Shown here one piece after another: positions 56,266-64,000 of a stretch of DNA of 64,000 bases. How positions within the stretch are numbered: the first letter of the stretch is position 1; every line of letters begins with the position of its first letter. The stretch covers positions 46,667,253 through 46,731,252 of the forward strand of contig CM075939.1 in the NCBI GenBank assembly GCA_038030265.1, read 5' to 3'. Below the pieces are notes generated by a model. That model saw only the letters and a program-made list of their open reading frames with translations. It was not told where the DNA came from and ran no database searches. A program made the translations under genes and the position numbers. The stretch comes from Corythucha ciliata. Its lineage: Eukaryota > Arthropoda > Insecta > Hemiptera > Tingidae.

Positions 56266-56278
56266 GTCCGCAGCGCCA
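56266..56278 (-). promoter_or_regulatory. primer-binding site
   Basis: TGGCGCTGCGGAC lies two bases inside the 5' LTR. The TGGCGC start is typical of retroelement sites that pair with a tRNA 3' end; I cannot name the tRNA. Confidence 0.7.
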
Positions 56279-56280
56279 AA

Positions 56281-56417
56281 TGTAAGGTACTCAAGTCATT
56301 TTAATAAACCAAAATCAAGTTCTGTATTTTAGCAAAAACGAAAACTCTCTCTTTTTTTATATCTCTCACAAGACGCCTCCACTCACACTCGTTGCTAGGG
56401 AACTCGCGTTCCCTACA
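56281..56417 (-). repeat. 5' LTR of the Gypsy element
   Basis: 137 bp, identical to 52,050-52,186 by my reading. The polymerase II promoter and polyadenylation signal should lie here; 'tttttttatat' (minus ATATAAAAAAA) is the only TATA-like stretch. Confidence 0.95.
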
Positions 56418-56589
56418 CCTAGTGAATTAAACTGTGGAATTTTCACGCTAGATTGTGTGGTCTCGAAGAAAAAATAATAAATTCTTGACAAATGCGTGGA
56501 AAAACCAAGGCAACGGGGTACATCCTCTCCCCCTCCTTCCCAGTTACGACACGTAAATTTTGCGAGTTACAGAATCACCCCCCGAACTG

Positions 56590-57480
56590 AATAAATCACT
56601 GCTAAAATTGGGGGAAAACGTTTGTTCACGACACAAAATCATGAAATTGCCAATTCGTGGATGTTTGGGGGACACTTTATGACTGTAAACGAGAAAAGTG
56701 CTAAAATTCATGGATATATAAGAGGAAATCCTATAATGATTTGCCAGAACCGTAAAAAAAAACGCTAATTCCCGGCAAAAATTAAGAAAAAGGCCACATT
56801 TGCATCTAAAATTAAGAGAAAACTCTAATTTGTTGCTAAAATCTTGAGAAAATGCGTTAATTCACTGCTATAATTAAGAGAAAACGCTAATTCATGGCTA
56901 AAATAAAAAAAAACTAAATTAGCTGCTAAAATTTAAAAAAAAAAAAACGTGATTCAGCCGAAATTGAGAAAATGTGCCAGTTCATGTCTAAAATTGGGGC
57001 TTCTTGATAAAATTTCAAGAAAAAAACTCTACTGTGATGTTTTTGAGGCAAGTCCGCGTCTGAAATTAAGAAAAATCAGTAATTCGCAGCTTTTAGATAG
57101 TCAAAAACGCTAATTCATGGCAAAATTGACAAAATTTTCTTGGGCTCATGGCTAGAGATGAGGAAATACGCAAATCCCTGGCTAAAAGTGAGAAAATGCG
57201 TTAATTCGTGGCTAATATTAAGATGAAGCGCTACAATGTTCACAGCTAAAATATTAAAAATCCTTTTGCGGCAGAAATTGAGATGAATCGCTGATTGTCT
57301 CGGTTAAAATAAAGAATAGGCGCTCGTTCGCGGCTAAAATGAAAATAAACCTCTATAATTAATTCGTTGTTTGTCGATTCAATTTCGATTTAATTTGGGA
57401 AAACATTCTAATTTACGGTTAAAGTCATGAATAAGCGCTGAATTGCGACTAAAATTGATAGAAAGTGATGATACAACACA
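56590..57480 (+). repeat. class 1 array, forward, right part
   Basis: Units approximate GCTAATTCATGGCTAAAATT then AAGAGAAAAC, for example at 56,800-56,910, 57,180-57,220 and 57,300-57,350. It is the continuation of 51,781-51,954. Confidence 0.8.
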
Positions 57481-57575
57481 ATTTTTTTTTTTATTTTATT
57501 TAACGATCTGTTACGTTTTATCAAATATATACTGGCTCAGATCATACCCATGAGACGAGCCTTGTTTCTTCTGAC

Positions 57576-58514
57576 ATGGAATGCATAAAAGCTGTGATTG
57601 GATCGCATTTCGCTCAACTATGTAATATCGTTGGCAATTTGAAAACTGAAGTTAATCTTCTTCGAAATGACTTCGACGCTCTTCGTAAGGTGGTTGCGGA
57701 CGGGATACCATGTGACAGCGCGGCAATAAATTCGGTTATTGCCTCGGAAGTTGAACGTTCCTCTGCTAACTCCCTGAAAATCTCGAGAGAGCTGGGTAGG
57801 ATCAGTTCCATTCTCTCGCTAAATAGGCATGTTCTTCAATTCCGAACCGGGGATGAAATCTCCCATTGTGGTCGGGGGCAGGACGGTGCTTCTCCCAGTT
57901 CTAGAGATGTTTCGGATTTTGCGGCGCATGCGTCTGGAGACGCCTCTCCGCGAGCTCGATCAGTTGTTGATGATCAAAGCGTTGAGAATGAGGGCTTCCG
58001 CTTTGTTAATACCCGTCCTCGGCGTGGTAATCGGAAGGTCTCTCGCGATATCGACCAAGGTCCTGATTCTGGTCCAGTTACTCTGTCATGCACTGATGAT
58101 CGTTCTGCCAGCAGTCACCCTCAGGCCTCTGGGGGTGGGCTGAGGGCTCGATTAAGGGGAGGTCAACGCGCTGGATTCATCGGAAGAAGGTGTGCCTCTT
58201 CGGACCGGACTAAATTATTCTGGATATTCGTTTCGAGACTGCATCCTTCTACGGGTGTTGCGGACTTGGAATTTTTTCTGAGACAGTCGCTGAACGATTT
58301 ACCTTTTAAAGTTGTAAAACTTACTACCAAGCATCCATCGTACTCTTCCTTCAAGGTTGGGGTCCCCTTGGAGCACCAGGATTGTGTCTTTACTCCTGAC
58401 TTCTGGCCGGATGGTTGTCTCATCGACAAAACCTTCCCTCCACGCCGTCCCGTGGCTACTGTACCTAAGTCGTCTTTTTTGGCCACTGGACCCTCTACGC
58501 GTCGGCTGAAATAG
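57576..58514 (+). CDS. CR1-like LINE ORF1, coiled coil plus RRM-like domain
   Basis: An intact 312-codon frame from the ATG at 57,576. Residues about 10-45 form a short leucine-rich helical segment (LCNIVGNLKTEVNLLRNDF), likely coiled coil for trimer or dimer formation. The middle is low-complexity, Ser/Arg/Asp-rich. Residues about 212-290 carry LFWIFVSRLHPSTGVADLEF, SSFKVGVPLE and DFWPDGCLIDK, which I recognise as the RRM-like domain of ORF1 proteins from several arthropod CR1-group elements. It should bind LINE RNA. The stop at 58,512 is followed by ORF2 38 bases later in another frame. Confidence 0.75.
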   Translation: MECIKAVIGSHFAQLCNIVGNLKTEVNLLRNDFDALRKVVADGIPCDSAAINSVIASEVERSSANSLKISRELGRISSILSLNRHVLQFRTGDEISHCGRGQDGASPSSRDVSDFAAHASGDASPRARSVVDDQSVENEGFRFVNTRPRRGNRKVSRDIDQGPDSGPVTLSCTDDRSASSHPQASGGGLRARLRGGQRAGFIGRRCASSDRTKLFWIFVSRLHPSTGVADLEFFLRQSLNDLPFKVVKLTTKHPSYSSFKVGVPLEHQDCVFTPDFWPDGCLIDKTFPPRRPVATVPKSSFLATGPSTRRLK

Positions 58515-59239
58515 ACTCTTCTTTCCTCAAACGTCATCATCAACTCGTCGTTATGAATACTGCCAAGGGTTCTTCTCCTAACTTGGCAATCGGCTCAACC
58601 TCTCAAATAAGTTCATGCTCCCCCTTTGTATCTCTTTACTATCAGAATGTTAGAGGCCTGCGAACAAAATTTAATCAAATCTTTAAAAGCTCGATGTCTT
58701 GCAATTTTGATGTGGTTATTTTGTCCGAGACTTGGCTTAACAGTGATTTCAATGATCATGAGATTTTATTTGATGACTTTTGTATTTTCAGGAGGGACAG
58801 GGACTACTCTGCGTATGGTGTTTCCCGTGGGGGTGGTGTTCTCGTTGGTGTTATCGTCAGTTTCGGTTGAGGATATTCAATACAGGCTTCGCCGACTCAG
58901 GAATAGTCTCTTTGAGGGCCCCGATGGACTTCCTGAGTTGTTTCTTAAGAATTGTTCCGATTATCTTTATCTTCCCTTATGGACTCTGTTCAACAGGTCT
59001 CTCAGGGAGGGCATTTTCCCCTCTCAATGGAAGACGTCGTTCTTGGTTCCCATGTACAAAAAAGGTCTGAAAAATGATATGCTTAATTACCTTCGTAGCT
59101 GACTTCTTAGGTGAGAAATTTAAGCATGTCATCACCCCGGAACAGCATGGTTTCGTTAAGGAACGGTCCACTTCCACAAATTTACTCCTGTACAATGATT
59201 TTATTCATGGTAACTTGGAGTCGGAGCATAGGGTACATG

Positions 59240-61657
59240 AGGGTACAATGGGCCATTGGCTCGTTTTCTCCCTTCAAAGCTCCTGGACCGGACGGCATAA
59301 TCCCCAAGCACCTGCAGGAGGGGGGGCCAGAGGTTGCCAGACGACTGTGCTGCATCTTCAGGGCTTGCCTGGCAATGGGCAGAATCCCTGAGGTGTGGCG
59401 GAAAGCACGGGTTGTGTTTATTCCTAAGCCGGGGCGTCCGTCATATGCACTGGCTAAGGCGTACCGACCCATATGTCTAACGTCTTTCGTTTTGAAGACG
59501 TTGGAAAAACTGGTGGATAGGCATATCTGGGAAAGCTGCCTCCCTTCGAGGCCACTACACCCAGGTCAATTTGCCTACCAGCAGGGAAAGTCCTGCGAAA
59601 CGGCACTACACCAGCTGGTTACTAGGCTGGAGGATACTCTAGAGCACAAGGAACTAGCGGTGGGAATCTTCCTGGACATAGAGGGTGCCTTTGACAATAC
59701 CTCTATATCCTCGGTTATTGAAGCTGCGGGACGGCATGGCATCTGCGACACCATTAGTAGGTGGTTGAGGGTGCTGCTTGAAAGCAGAACAGTTACCGCC
59801 ACGCTCCTTGGGGAATCCCTGGAGGTGGCTGTAAAGAAGGGATGCCCACAGGGGGGGGTTTTGTCACCCCGAATGTGGGGCATGGTGGCCAATTCCTTAT
59901 TGGTGAGGCTGGCTGATAATGGGTTTTATGTCCAGGGATACGCGGACGACATTGTCGTCGTCATTAGAGGGCGACATGTCGGGGTGGTGTCGGACTTGAC
60001 TCAGTCAGCATTGAATATAGTGAAGGACTGGTGTGGGAAGGAGGGGCTGAATGTAAACCCTGACAAGACCAACCTAGTGGCCTTCACTAGAAAGAGGAAC
60101 TTGGGGGACTTTAAAGAACCCCTGTTCTACGATACCAGGCTATCTCTTCGGAGGGAAGTGAAGTATCTGGGGGTAACCCTGGACTCCACGCTCACCTGGA
60201 ACAAGCACCTGGGCAGGGTTGCCGACAGGGGCAAAATGCTGCTTATGAGGACGAAAAGTGCCTGCGGCAAAACGTGGGGACTGAGGCCGCAAATGGTCTT
60301 ATGGCTATATACGGCGATAGTCAGACCCGCACTGACATACTGCTCAGTGGTCTGGTGGCACAAAGCTGAACAAGTGGGGGCCAGAAATACCCTCACTAGT
60401 GTTCAGAGACTGGCGTGCCTAATGGTCACTGGGGCTATGCACTCCACTCCTACTGCAACGATGGAGATACTGACGGGACTCCCTCCCGTAGACATCTTCA
60501 TCAAGGGGGCGGCGGCAATGTCGGCCCTAAGGCATAAATGGGGTGGTTTATGGAGGGGTGGGGGCCTTAATTCTAGGAGGACCCACACTGGGATCCTGGA
60601 CACGGTTCGGGACCCAGTGCTGGGCATGATGCCGGACATCATGCCCAAAACCCTCGGTGAACGCTGTCCCTTCTCCGTCCGCCTTGGGTACGGTGAGGGG
60701 CAGGCAGTGAAAAGAAATCACAAGGAGCGATTGTGGTTTACAGACGGCTCTAAAACGAATAACGGGACTGGTGCGGGGGTGTACGGGGTGGAACCCGAAT
60801 GGAGGCTGTCTACACCTCTGGGGGTATACACCTCGGTATTCCAAGCCGAAGTCTACGCAATCAAGGCCTGTGCTGCTGAGAATATACGTAGGGACGTGCA
60901 AAATGCCCATATACGTATCCTCACGGATAGCCAGGCTGCCATTAAGGCACTGACGGCTCCGATAGTGAGCTCCGGGCTTGTATGGGACTGCCGCCAAAGC
61001 CTTAGTCTGCTGGCCCAGGATAACAAGGTAAGCCTTGAATGGGTACCGGGACACAAGGGTATCTACGGGAACGAGCAGGCGGACTCCTTGGCCAGGGAGG
61101 GCTCGAATGGAGACTTCACTGGCCCGGAGCCGGCGCTCGGCGTCCCGCCATCGACCTTCAGGATGGCGATAGCTAAGTGGGTTAATGCCCAGGCGGCTAT
61201 TCGCTGGCAGAGACTGGAGGGACATCAGCAGAGTAAGCGCATGGTCGAAGGACCGTGCAGGAGGCTTACGAGCAAACTGCTCCGACTTAGCCGGAGAGAC
61301 CTTAGAACGGTGGTAGGCCTTATCACAGGATTCTGCCAGCTCCGTTATCATCTACACCGCATCGGGGTAACCACAGAGTCCCCGGTGTGCAGACTGTGTG
61401 GGGAAGAAGACGAGACCGCCCATCACATCGTGTTCGAATGTGAGGCGCTCGCGGGCCGCCGGCTTAGCATCTTCGGGGCCGACCAACTCGAGGGTGCTCC
61501 GACCGGCGAAACTCTAGCCGAGGACCTCCTAAACCTCGTCAGAGGGAAGGGGATCCTGGACTAGATCCACAGACCCAGGGGGGGCACAATAATCCACCTA
61601 GGATTCCGTGCCGGGGGGGCAACCCTCCTACCCGTGGGTGTTGTTTCAAAAAAAAAA
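59240..61657 (+). mobile_element. 5'-truncated LOA/I-type LINE nested in the CR1-like LINE
   Basis: ATAGGGTACATG occurs at 59,228-59,239 and 61,658-61,669, a 12-bp target duplication, and the element ends in an A tail (61,648-61,657). Removing it restores the CR1-like reading frame across the site (EHRVH then AIYTDMSKAF). The 5' truncation falls inside the reverse transcriptase. Composition is clearly more GC-rich than that of the host LINE. Confidence 0.9.
59246..61564 (+). CDS. LOA/I-type LINE ORF2 fragment: reverse transcriptase, RNase H, zinc motif
   Basis: About 770 codons remain open without lesion. RT motifs: KAPGPDGIIPKHL, KAYRPICLTSFVLKTLEKLV, GQFAYQQGKSCETALHQL, FLDIEGAFDNTS, KGCPQGGVLSP, catalytic GYADDIVVVI (about 59,937) and KYLGVTLD. 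RNase H: FTDGSKTNNGTGAGVYG (about 60,736), an active-site Glu in FQAEVYAIKA, LTDSQAAIKAL, WVPGHKGIYGNEQADSLA. CRLCGEEDETAHHIVFEC (about 61,388-61,441) is the terminal CX2C...HX4C motif. The N-terminus, including endonuclease and ORF1, is missing, so the frame has no start of its own; the open reading continues from the host LINE in a frame that is not that LINE's coding frame. LOA assignment is from motif resemblance. Confidence 0.9.
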   Translation, partial: QWAIGSFSPFKAPGPDGIIPKHLQEGGPEVARRLCCIFRACLAMGRIPEVWRKARVVFIPKPGRPSYALAKAYRPICLTSFVLKTLEKLVDRHIWESCLPSRPLHPGQFAYQQGKSCETALHQLVTRLEDTLEHKELAVGIFLDIEGAFDNTSISSVIEAAGRHGICDTISRWLRVLLESRTVTATLLGESLEVAVKKGCPQGGVLSPRMWGMVANSLLVRLADNGFYVQGYADDIVVVIRGRHVGVVSDLTQSALNIVKDWCGKEGLNVNPDKTNLVAFTRKRNLGDFKEPLFYDTRLSLRREVKYLGVTLDSTLTWNKHLGRVADRGKMLLMRTKSACGKTWGLRPQMVLWLYTAIVRPALTYCSVVWWHKAEQVGARNTLTSVQRLACLMVTGAMHSTPTATMEILTGLPPVDIFIKGAAAMSALRHKWGGLWRGGGLNSRRTHTGILDTVRDPVLGMMPDIMPKTLGERCPFSVRLGYGEGQAVKRNHKERLWFTDGSKTNNGTGAGVYGVEPEWRLSTPLGVYTSVFQAEVYAIKACAAENIRRDVQNAHIRILTDSQAAIKALTAPIVSSGLVWDCRQSLSLLAQDNKVSLEWVPGHKGIYGNEQADSLAREGSNGDFTGPEPALGVPPSTFRMAIAKWVNAQAAIRWQRLEGHQQSKRMVEGPCRRLTSKLLRLSRRDLRTVVGLITGFCQLRYHLHRIGVTTESPVCRLCGEEDETAHHIVFECEALAGRRLSIFGADQLEGAPTGETLAEDLLNLVRGKGILD

Positions 61658-62894
61658 ATAGGGTACATGCCATTTACACTGATATGTCCAAGGCTTTCGA
61701 TCGGGTTAATCACGAGATTCTTATCAAGAAACTTGAGGTGTACGGGGTTGCCGATCCACTTCTCTCCTGGATTCGTTCATTTTTGGTTGGTAGGACCTTT
61801 AGGGTGGCCTACAATGGTTCTCTTTCTGACTTGATTCAGATTGTTTCTGGAGTCCCACAGGGCTCGCATCTTGGGCCTATCCTATTTTTGTTGTTTTTTA
61901 ATGATGTGGTGAAAGTTTTTCGTTCCTCCTCCTGCTCATTATTGGCAGACGATTTGAAGCTGTATTCAGCAGTTTCCTCTGTGGGAGACTGTTTGTTGCT
62001 TCAGCAGGATCTTGATGCTTTCGTATCCTGGTGTAAGCTTAACGATTTAACCGTGAATCTATCGAAGTGCAAATGTATCAAGTTGAATGTGGGCACAAAG
62101 TCAAAGGCTTGTGATTCGTGGACATATTGTCTGGATGGCCTTCCTCTCGAGGAAGTAAGGGAAATAAACGATTTAGGCGTTATTTTTAATAATAAGGGGA
62201 ATTTCCGTGATCACATTATCAGCATTAGAGGTAAGGCTCTCAGAGCTTTGGGCTTTGTGAAGCGTTTTTCAGCGGACTTTGGTAGCCCTTTTGTAGTTAA
62301 ACTTTTGTATCAATCGCTGATTCGTTGTCACTTGGAGTATGCTTCTGTTGTCTGCGATCCATTTCTAAAGTCGGAGGTTGATCTTGTTGAGTCGATCCAG
62401 CGTAGAGCTACTAGGTACCTGGCGTACAAATTTGGGGCGTCTCGAGCATTATCATATAATGAAAGGCTTGTTTTACTGGGCTCCACTCATTGGTGGATAG
62501 ACGACGCTCCGCGGGCCTCCTCTTTGTTTGGAGGATCCTCAACTCTCACATCTCCTGACCCGAAATCCTCTCACGCCTGTCCCTTAAAGTTCCTCAGCGT
62601 GATTTGAGACGTGATGGTCATGTGTTTTACGTGGGGCACCACCGTACTAATCATGCGAGGCATTACACGCTGGATCGCTTGGCTTCTGTAGCGAACTCGG
62701 TGCCCTCGCATTGCGATTTTTTTAGTGGTACTTTTCTTTCCTTTAAAAGGAAGTTGGCTGTTGACTGTTAATTACATTATTTAACTTGTTTATTATTTAC
62801 TATGTGTTCGGTGATATTTTGTGCTATATGTCTGCTATTTACTTTATGTTCATATTTTTGACTGCTCTATTTTGGCGTTTATGCTGTTGAGCTG

Positions 62895-62931
62895 TTTATA
62901 AATAAATAAATAAATAAATATATAAATAAAT
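62895..62931. repeat. TAAA microsatellite tail
   Basis: Five or more TAAA units with one 'tata' interruption at the 3' end of the CR1-like LINE. It is taken as the element's own tail. Confidence 0.8.
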
Positions 62932-62939
62932 TTGAGCTG

Positions 62940-64000
62940 TCTATGCTGCACCAGCAAGTGGACCTGTTGATTCCCGTCTCACGATCAGTAATCTCGGTCA
63001 CGCAATTTCATATTTACCCAATGTGGTAAATTATGATTGAGCTCGCTCTCATAAAAACCACGCAACCACTTAGGTACACTTTTCCCGTTTCAATTATATT
63101 TAAAGTTATTTTAATAAGTAATAAAAATCATTGAGTAATCCCGAAATTGTGATTAGAAATTCCTTCTTCTGTTGGACAGAATTCTTCCCCGTTCACCACT
63201 TTCTATATAAATCCGTCCGATCTGACGGGAAATTCGTCAATTTGGCTACGCTGCAAAGTTTCTATACTGGAAACACTCTTCCTTACTTTCGTCCACAAAT
63301 GGTTTTCTCAATTATTTTAGCCCCGAATCAGCGCTTTTTCTTAATTTTAGCTGCAGAAGAGTCCGTGTTCTCAATTTAAGCTGGTGAATCAGCGCTTTTT
63401 CTCAATTTTATCAGTGAATGAGTGCTTTTTCTCAAATGTAATCGAGAATCGAGAGGTTTACTGTAATCAGCTCCCCCCCCCCCTTTGGTCTCTTCCGCGT
63501 TACGCTGCTGCCTCTGAACAAAAAACCCTAAATACATTTGGGCTCTATTTTTTTTTATTCCATCGTTCGATCAACGTTGATCGCATATCGATTAAAGGTG
63601 AGTTTCCTGTGAGTGTCTTTCTTACTTGCAAATTAGAACGACAAAAGCTGAAGAATCTGAGGCCCTTTAATAACGTGAGGCCTCCCCCCACCATTACTTA
63701 GGCCCTTAAAAACTCGAAAAATTTCAATTTTATTTCAGTTCACACGAATCAGGGGTCATTGTCTTCCATTTTAAACATTCAAACTGTTCTATCCCTCCCA
63801 CCCCGTCAGCCCACTATAATTTTTGTGTCAATATCATCGCATGCACTAACCTCGTTAAGGCGACTCTCGAGGGCAACTAAAAACAGAAGAAAAAAAAACC
63901 CCTCCCGAAGAAAGCTGCCGTTAGCTTCCTTTTAAAATGATGCTCACTACGGTGAGGGGTAGTTTTATAAGTAATCAAATATTCTTTGTATATGCGGGCT
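62940..64000. other. non-coding DNA with a short class 1 block
   Basis: Reverse class 1 units occur at 63,305-63,445 ('cagcgctttttctcaatttt' at about 63,390). An 11-12 base C run lies at 63,472-63,483. No gene is seen. Confidence 0.5.

Larger units (their letters stand above)
52050..56417 (-). mobile_element. intact compact Ty3/Gypsy retrotransposon
   Basis: Two 137-bp LTRs, TG...CA ends, a CCTAG duplication at 52,045-52,049 and 56,418-56,422, a primer-binding site, a purine tract and a single long gag-pol frame make a complete element of 4,368 bp. This is short for the group. The LTRs are identical as far as I can read, so insertion is recent and the element is potentially active. It lies on the minus strand within a foldback element. 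Confidence 0.95.
51955..56583. mobile_element. 256-bp foldback element split by a Gypsy insertion
   Basis: GGGGGGTGATTCTGTAACTT at 51,955 is matched by its inverse ending at 56,583; the first 40 bases are nearly perfect, and a weaker match continues for about 55 bases more (GTACC and TGGTTTTT are shared). Subtracting the 4,373 bases of retrotransposon and duplication leaves an element of 256 bp. No clear target duplication flanks it. No coding capacity. Confidence 0.75.
58553..62771 (+). pseudogene. CR1-like LINE ORF2, deleted, frameshifted and split
   Basis: It begins with the endonuclease N-terminus (SLYYQNVRGLRTKFNQ, VVILSETWL, RGGGVLV). Near 58,855 it jumps, with a frame change, to the RT start (GPDGLPELFLKNC, FPSQWKTSFLVPMYKKG). 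A second deletion and frameshift near 59,090 removes the RT block that includes the SYRPI-type motif. ITPEQHGFVKERSTSTNLL follows. At 59,239 the inner LINE interrupts; reading resumes at 61,670 with YTDMSKAFDRVNHEIL, SGVPQGSHLGPILF, LLADDLKLY (an unusual L before ADD), and VIFNNKGNFRDHI. A frameshift near 62,480 leads to the C-terminus HHRTNHARHY and FKRKLAVDC, stop at 62,769. Confidence 0.85.
57485..62935 (+). mobile_element. CR1-like LINE, interrupted by another LINE
   Basis: A T-rich start, ORF1 (57,576-58,514), a decayed ORF2 (58,553-62,771) and a tail of TAAATAAATA repeats (about 62,897-62,931) describe a LINE with a microsatellite 3' end, as in the CR1 group. Without the 2.4-kb inner LINE it is about 3.0 kb, so roughly a third of ORF2 has been deleted. 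No target duplication was found. Confidence 0.8.

Noticed and set aside
60548..61351. A 267-codon frame antisense to the LOA/I-type LINE
   Set aside because: It is the mirror of a strongly coding region with clear RNase H motifs on the other strand; no domain in the antisense reading.

Overview
The window is eukaryotic nuclear DNA dominated by repeats. The retroelement mix (LINEs of the I/LOA, jockey and CR1-like kinds with RNase H or RRM-type ORFs, Ty3/Gypsy elements, many short terminal-inverted-repeat elements) and the AT-rich sequence with long homopolymer tracts suggest an invertebrate, most likely an arthropod. An insect such as a hemipteran is a guess I cannot prove from the sequence. 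I found no host protein-coding gene that I can support. All long open frames belong to transposable elements, and most short ones fall in tandem repeats or low-complexity DNA.

Regions 1-29,000 are mainly degenerate tandem arrays separated by featureless AT-rich DNA. There is a 17-bp minisatellite (395-735). About 30-bp arrays of several related classes switch orientation repeatedly (5.3-6.9, 10.2-12.2, 14.6-16.3, 20.6-26.1 kb, and again at 41.1-42.3, 50.9-51.0, 51.8-52.0/56.6-57.5 and 63.3-63.4 kb). A 21-bp array lies at 8.7-10.1 kb. Set among them are small DNA transposons whose 3-bp TTA/TAA target duplications point to PIF/Harbinger-type transposition, and a 285-bp near-perfect hairpin (16,458-16,742) that abuts one of them.

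Region 29-36 kb is a nest. A hammerhead-ribozyme-like motif lies at 29,084-29,126 on the minus strand. A Ty3/Gypsy remnant (29,596-~36,000) has lost protease, RT and RNase H. Its gag is interrupted by a LINE (29,769-34,159; 11-bp target duplication) that itself lacks the endonuclease, and its integrase is interrupted by a 131-bp MITE. Region 36.4-38.7 kb is a frameshifted reverse-transcriptase element of unusual type on the minus strand. Region 38.76-40.87 kb is a DNA element whose left terminal repeat was hit by another MITE.

Region 47.5-48.2 kb holds two adjacent copies of a foldback repeat whose tRNA-containing core lies in opposite orientations. One core carries a well-formed tRNA-like gene with a GGT anticodon, the other a 7-nt deleted copy. 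A broken jockey-type LINE follows (48,236-50,268, minus).

Region 51.9-56.6 kb is a foldback element split by a compact, apparently intact Ty3/Gypsy retrotransposon (52,050-56,417). It has identical 137-bp LTRs, a 5-bp target duplication and one gag-pol frame, so it is a very recent insertion. Region 57.5-62.9 kb is a CR1-like LINE with an intact ORF1 and a decayed ORF2. A 5'-truncated but open LOA/I-type LINE (59,240-61,657) sits inside it, flanked by a 12-bp duplication.

The window therefore reads as layered transposon insertions into a background of orientation-switching 30-bp repeats, and the target duplications let the order of many insertions be read directly.
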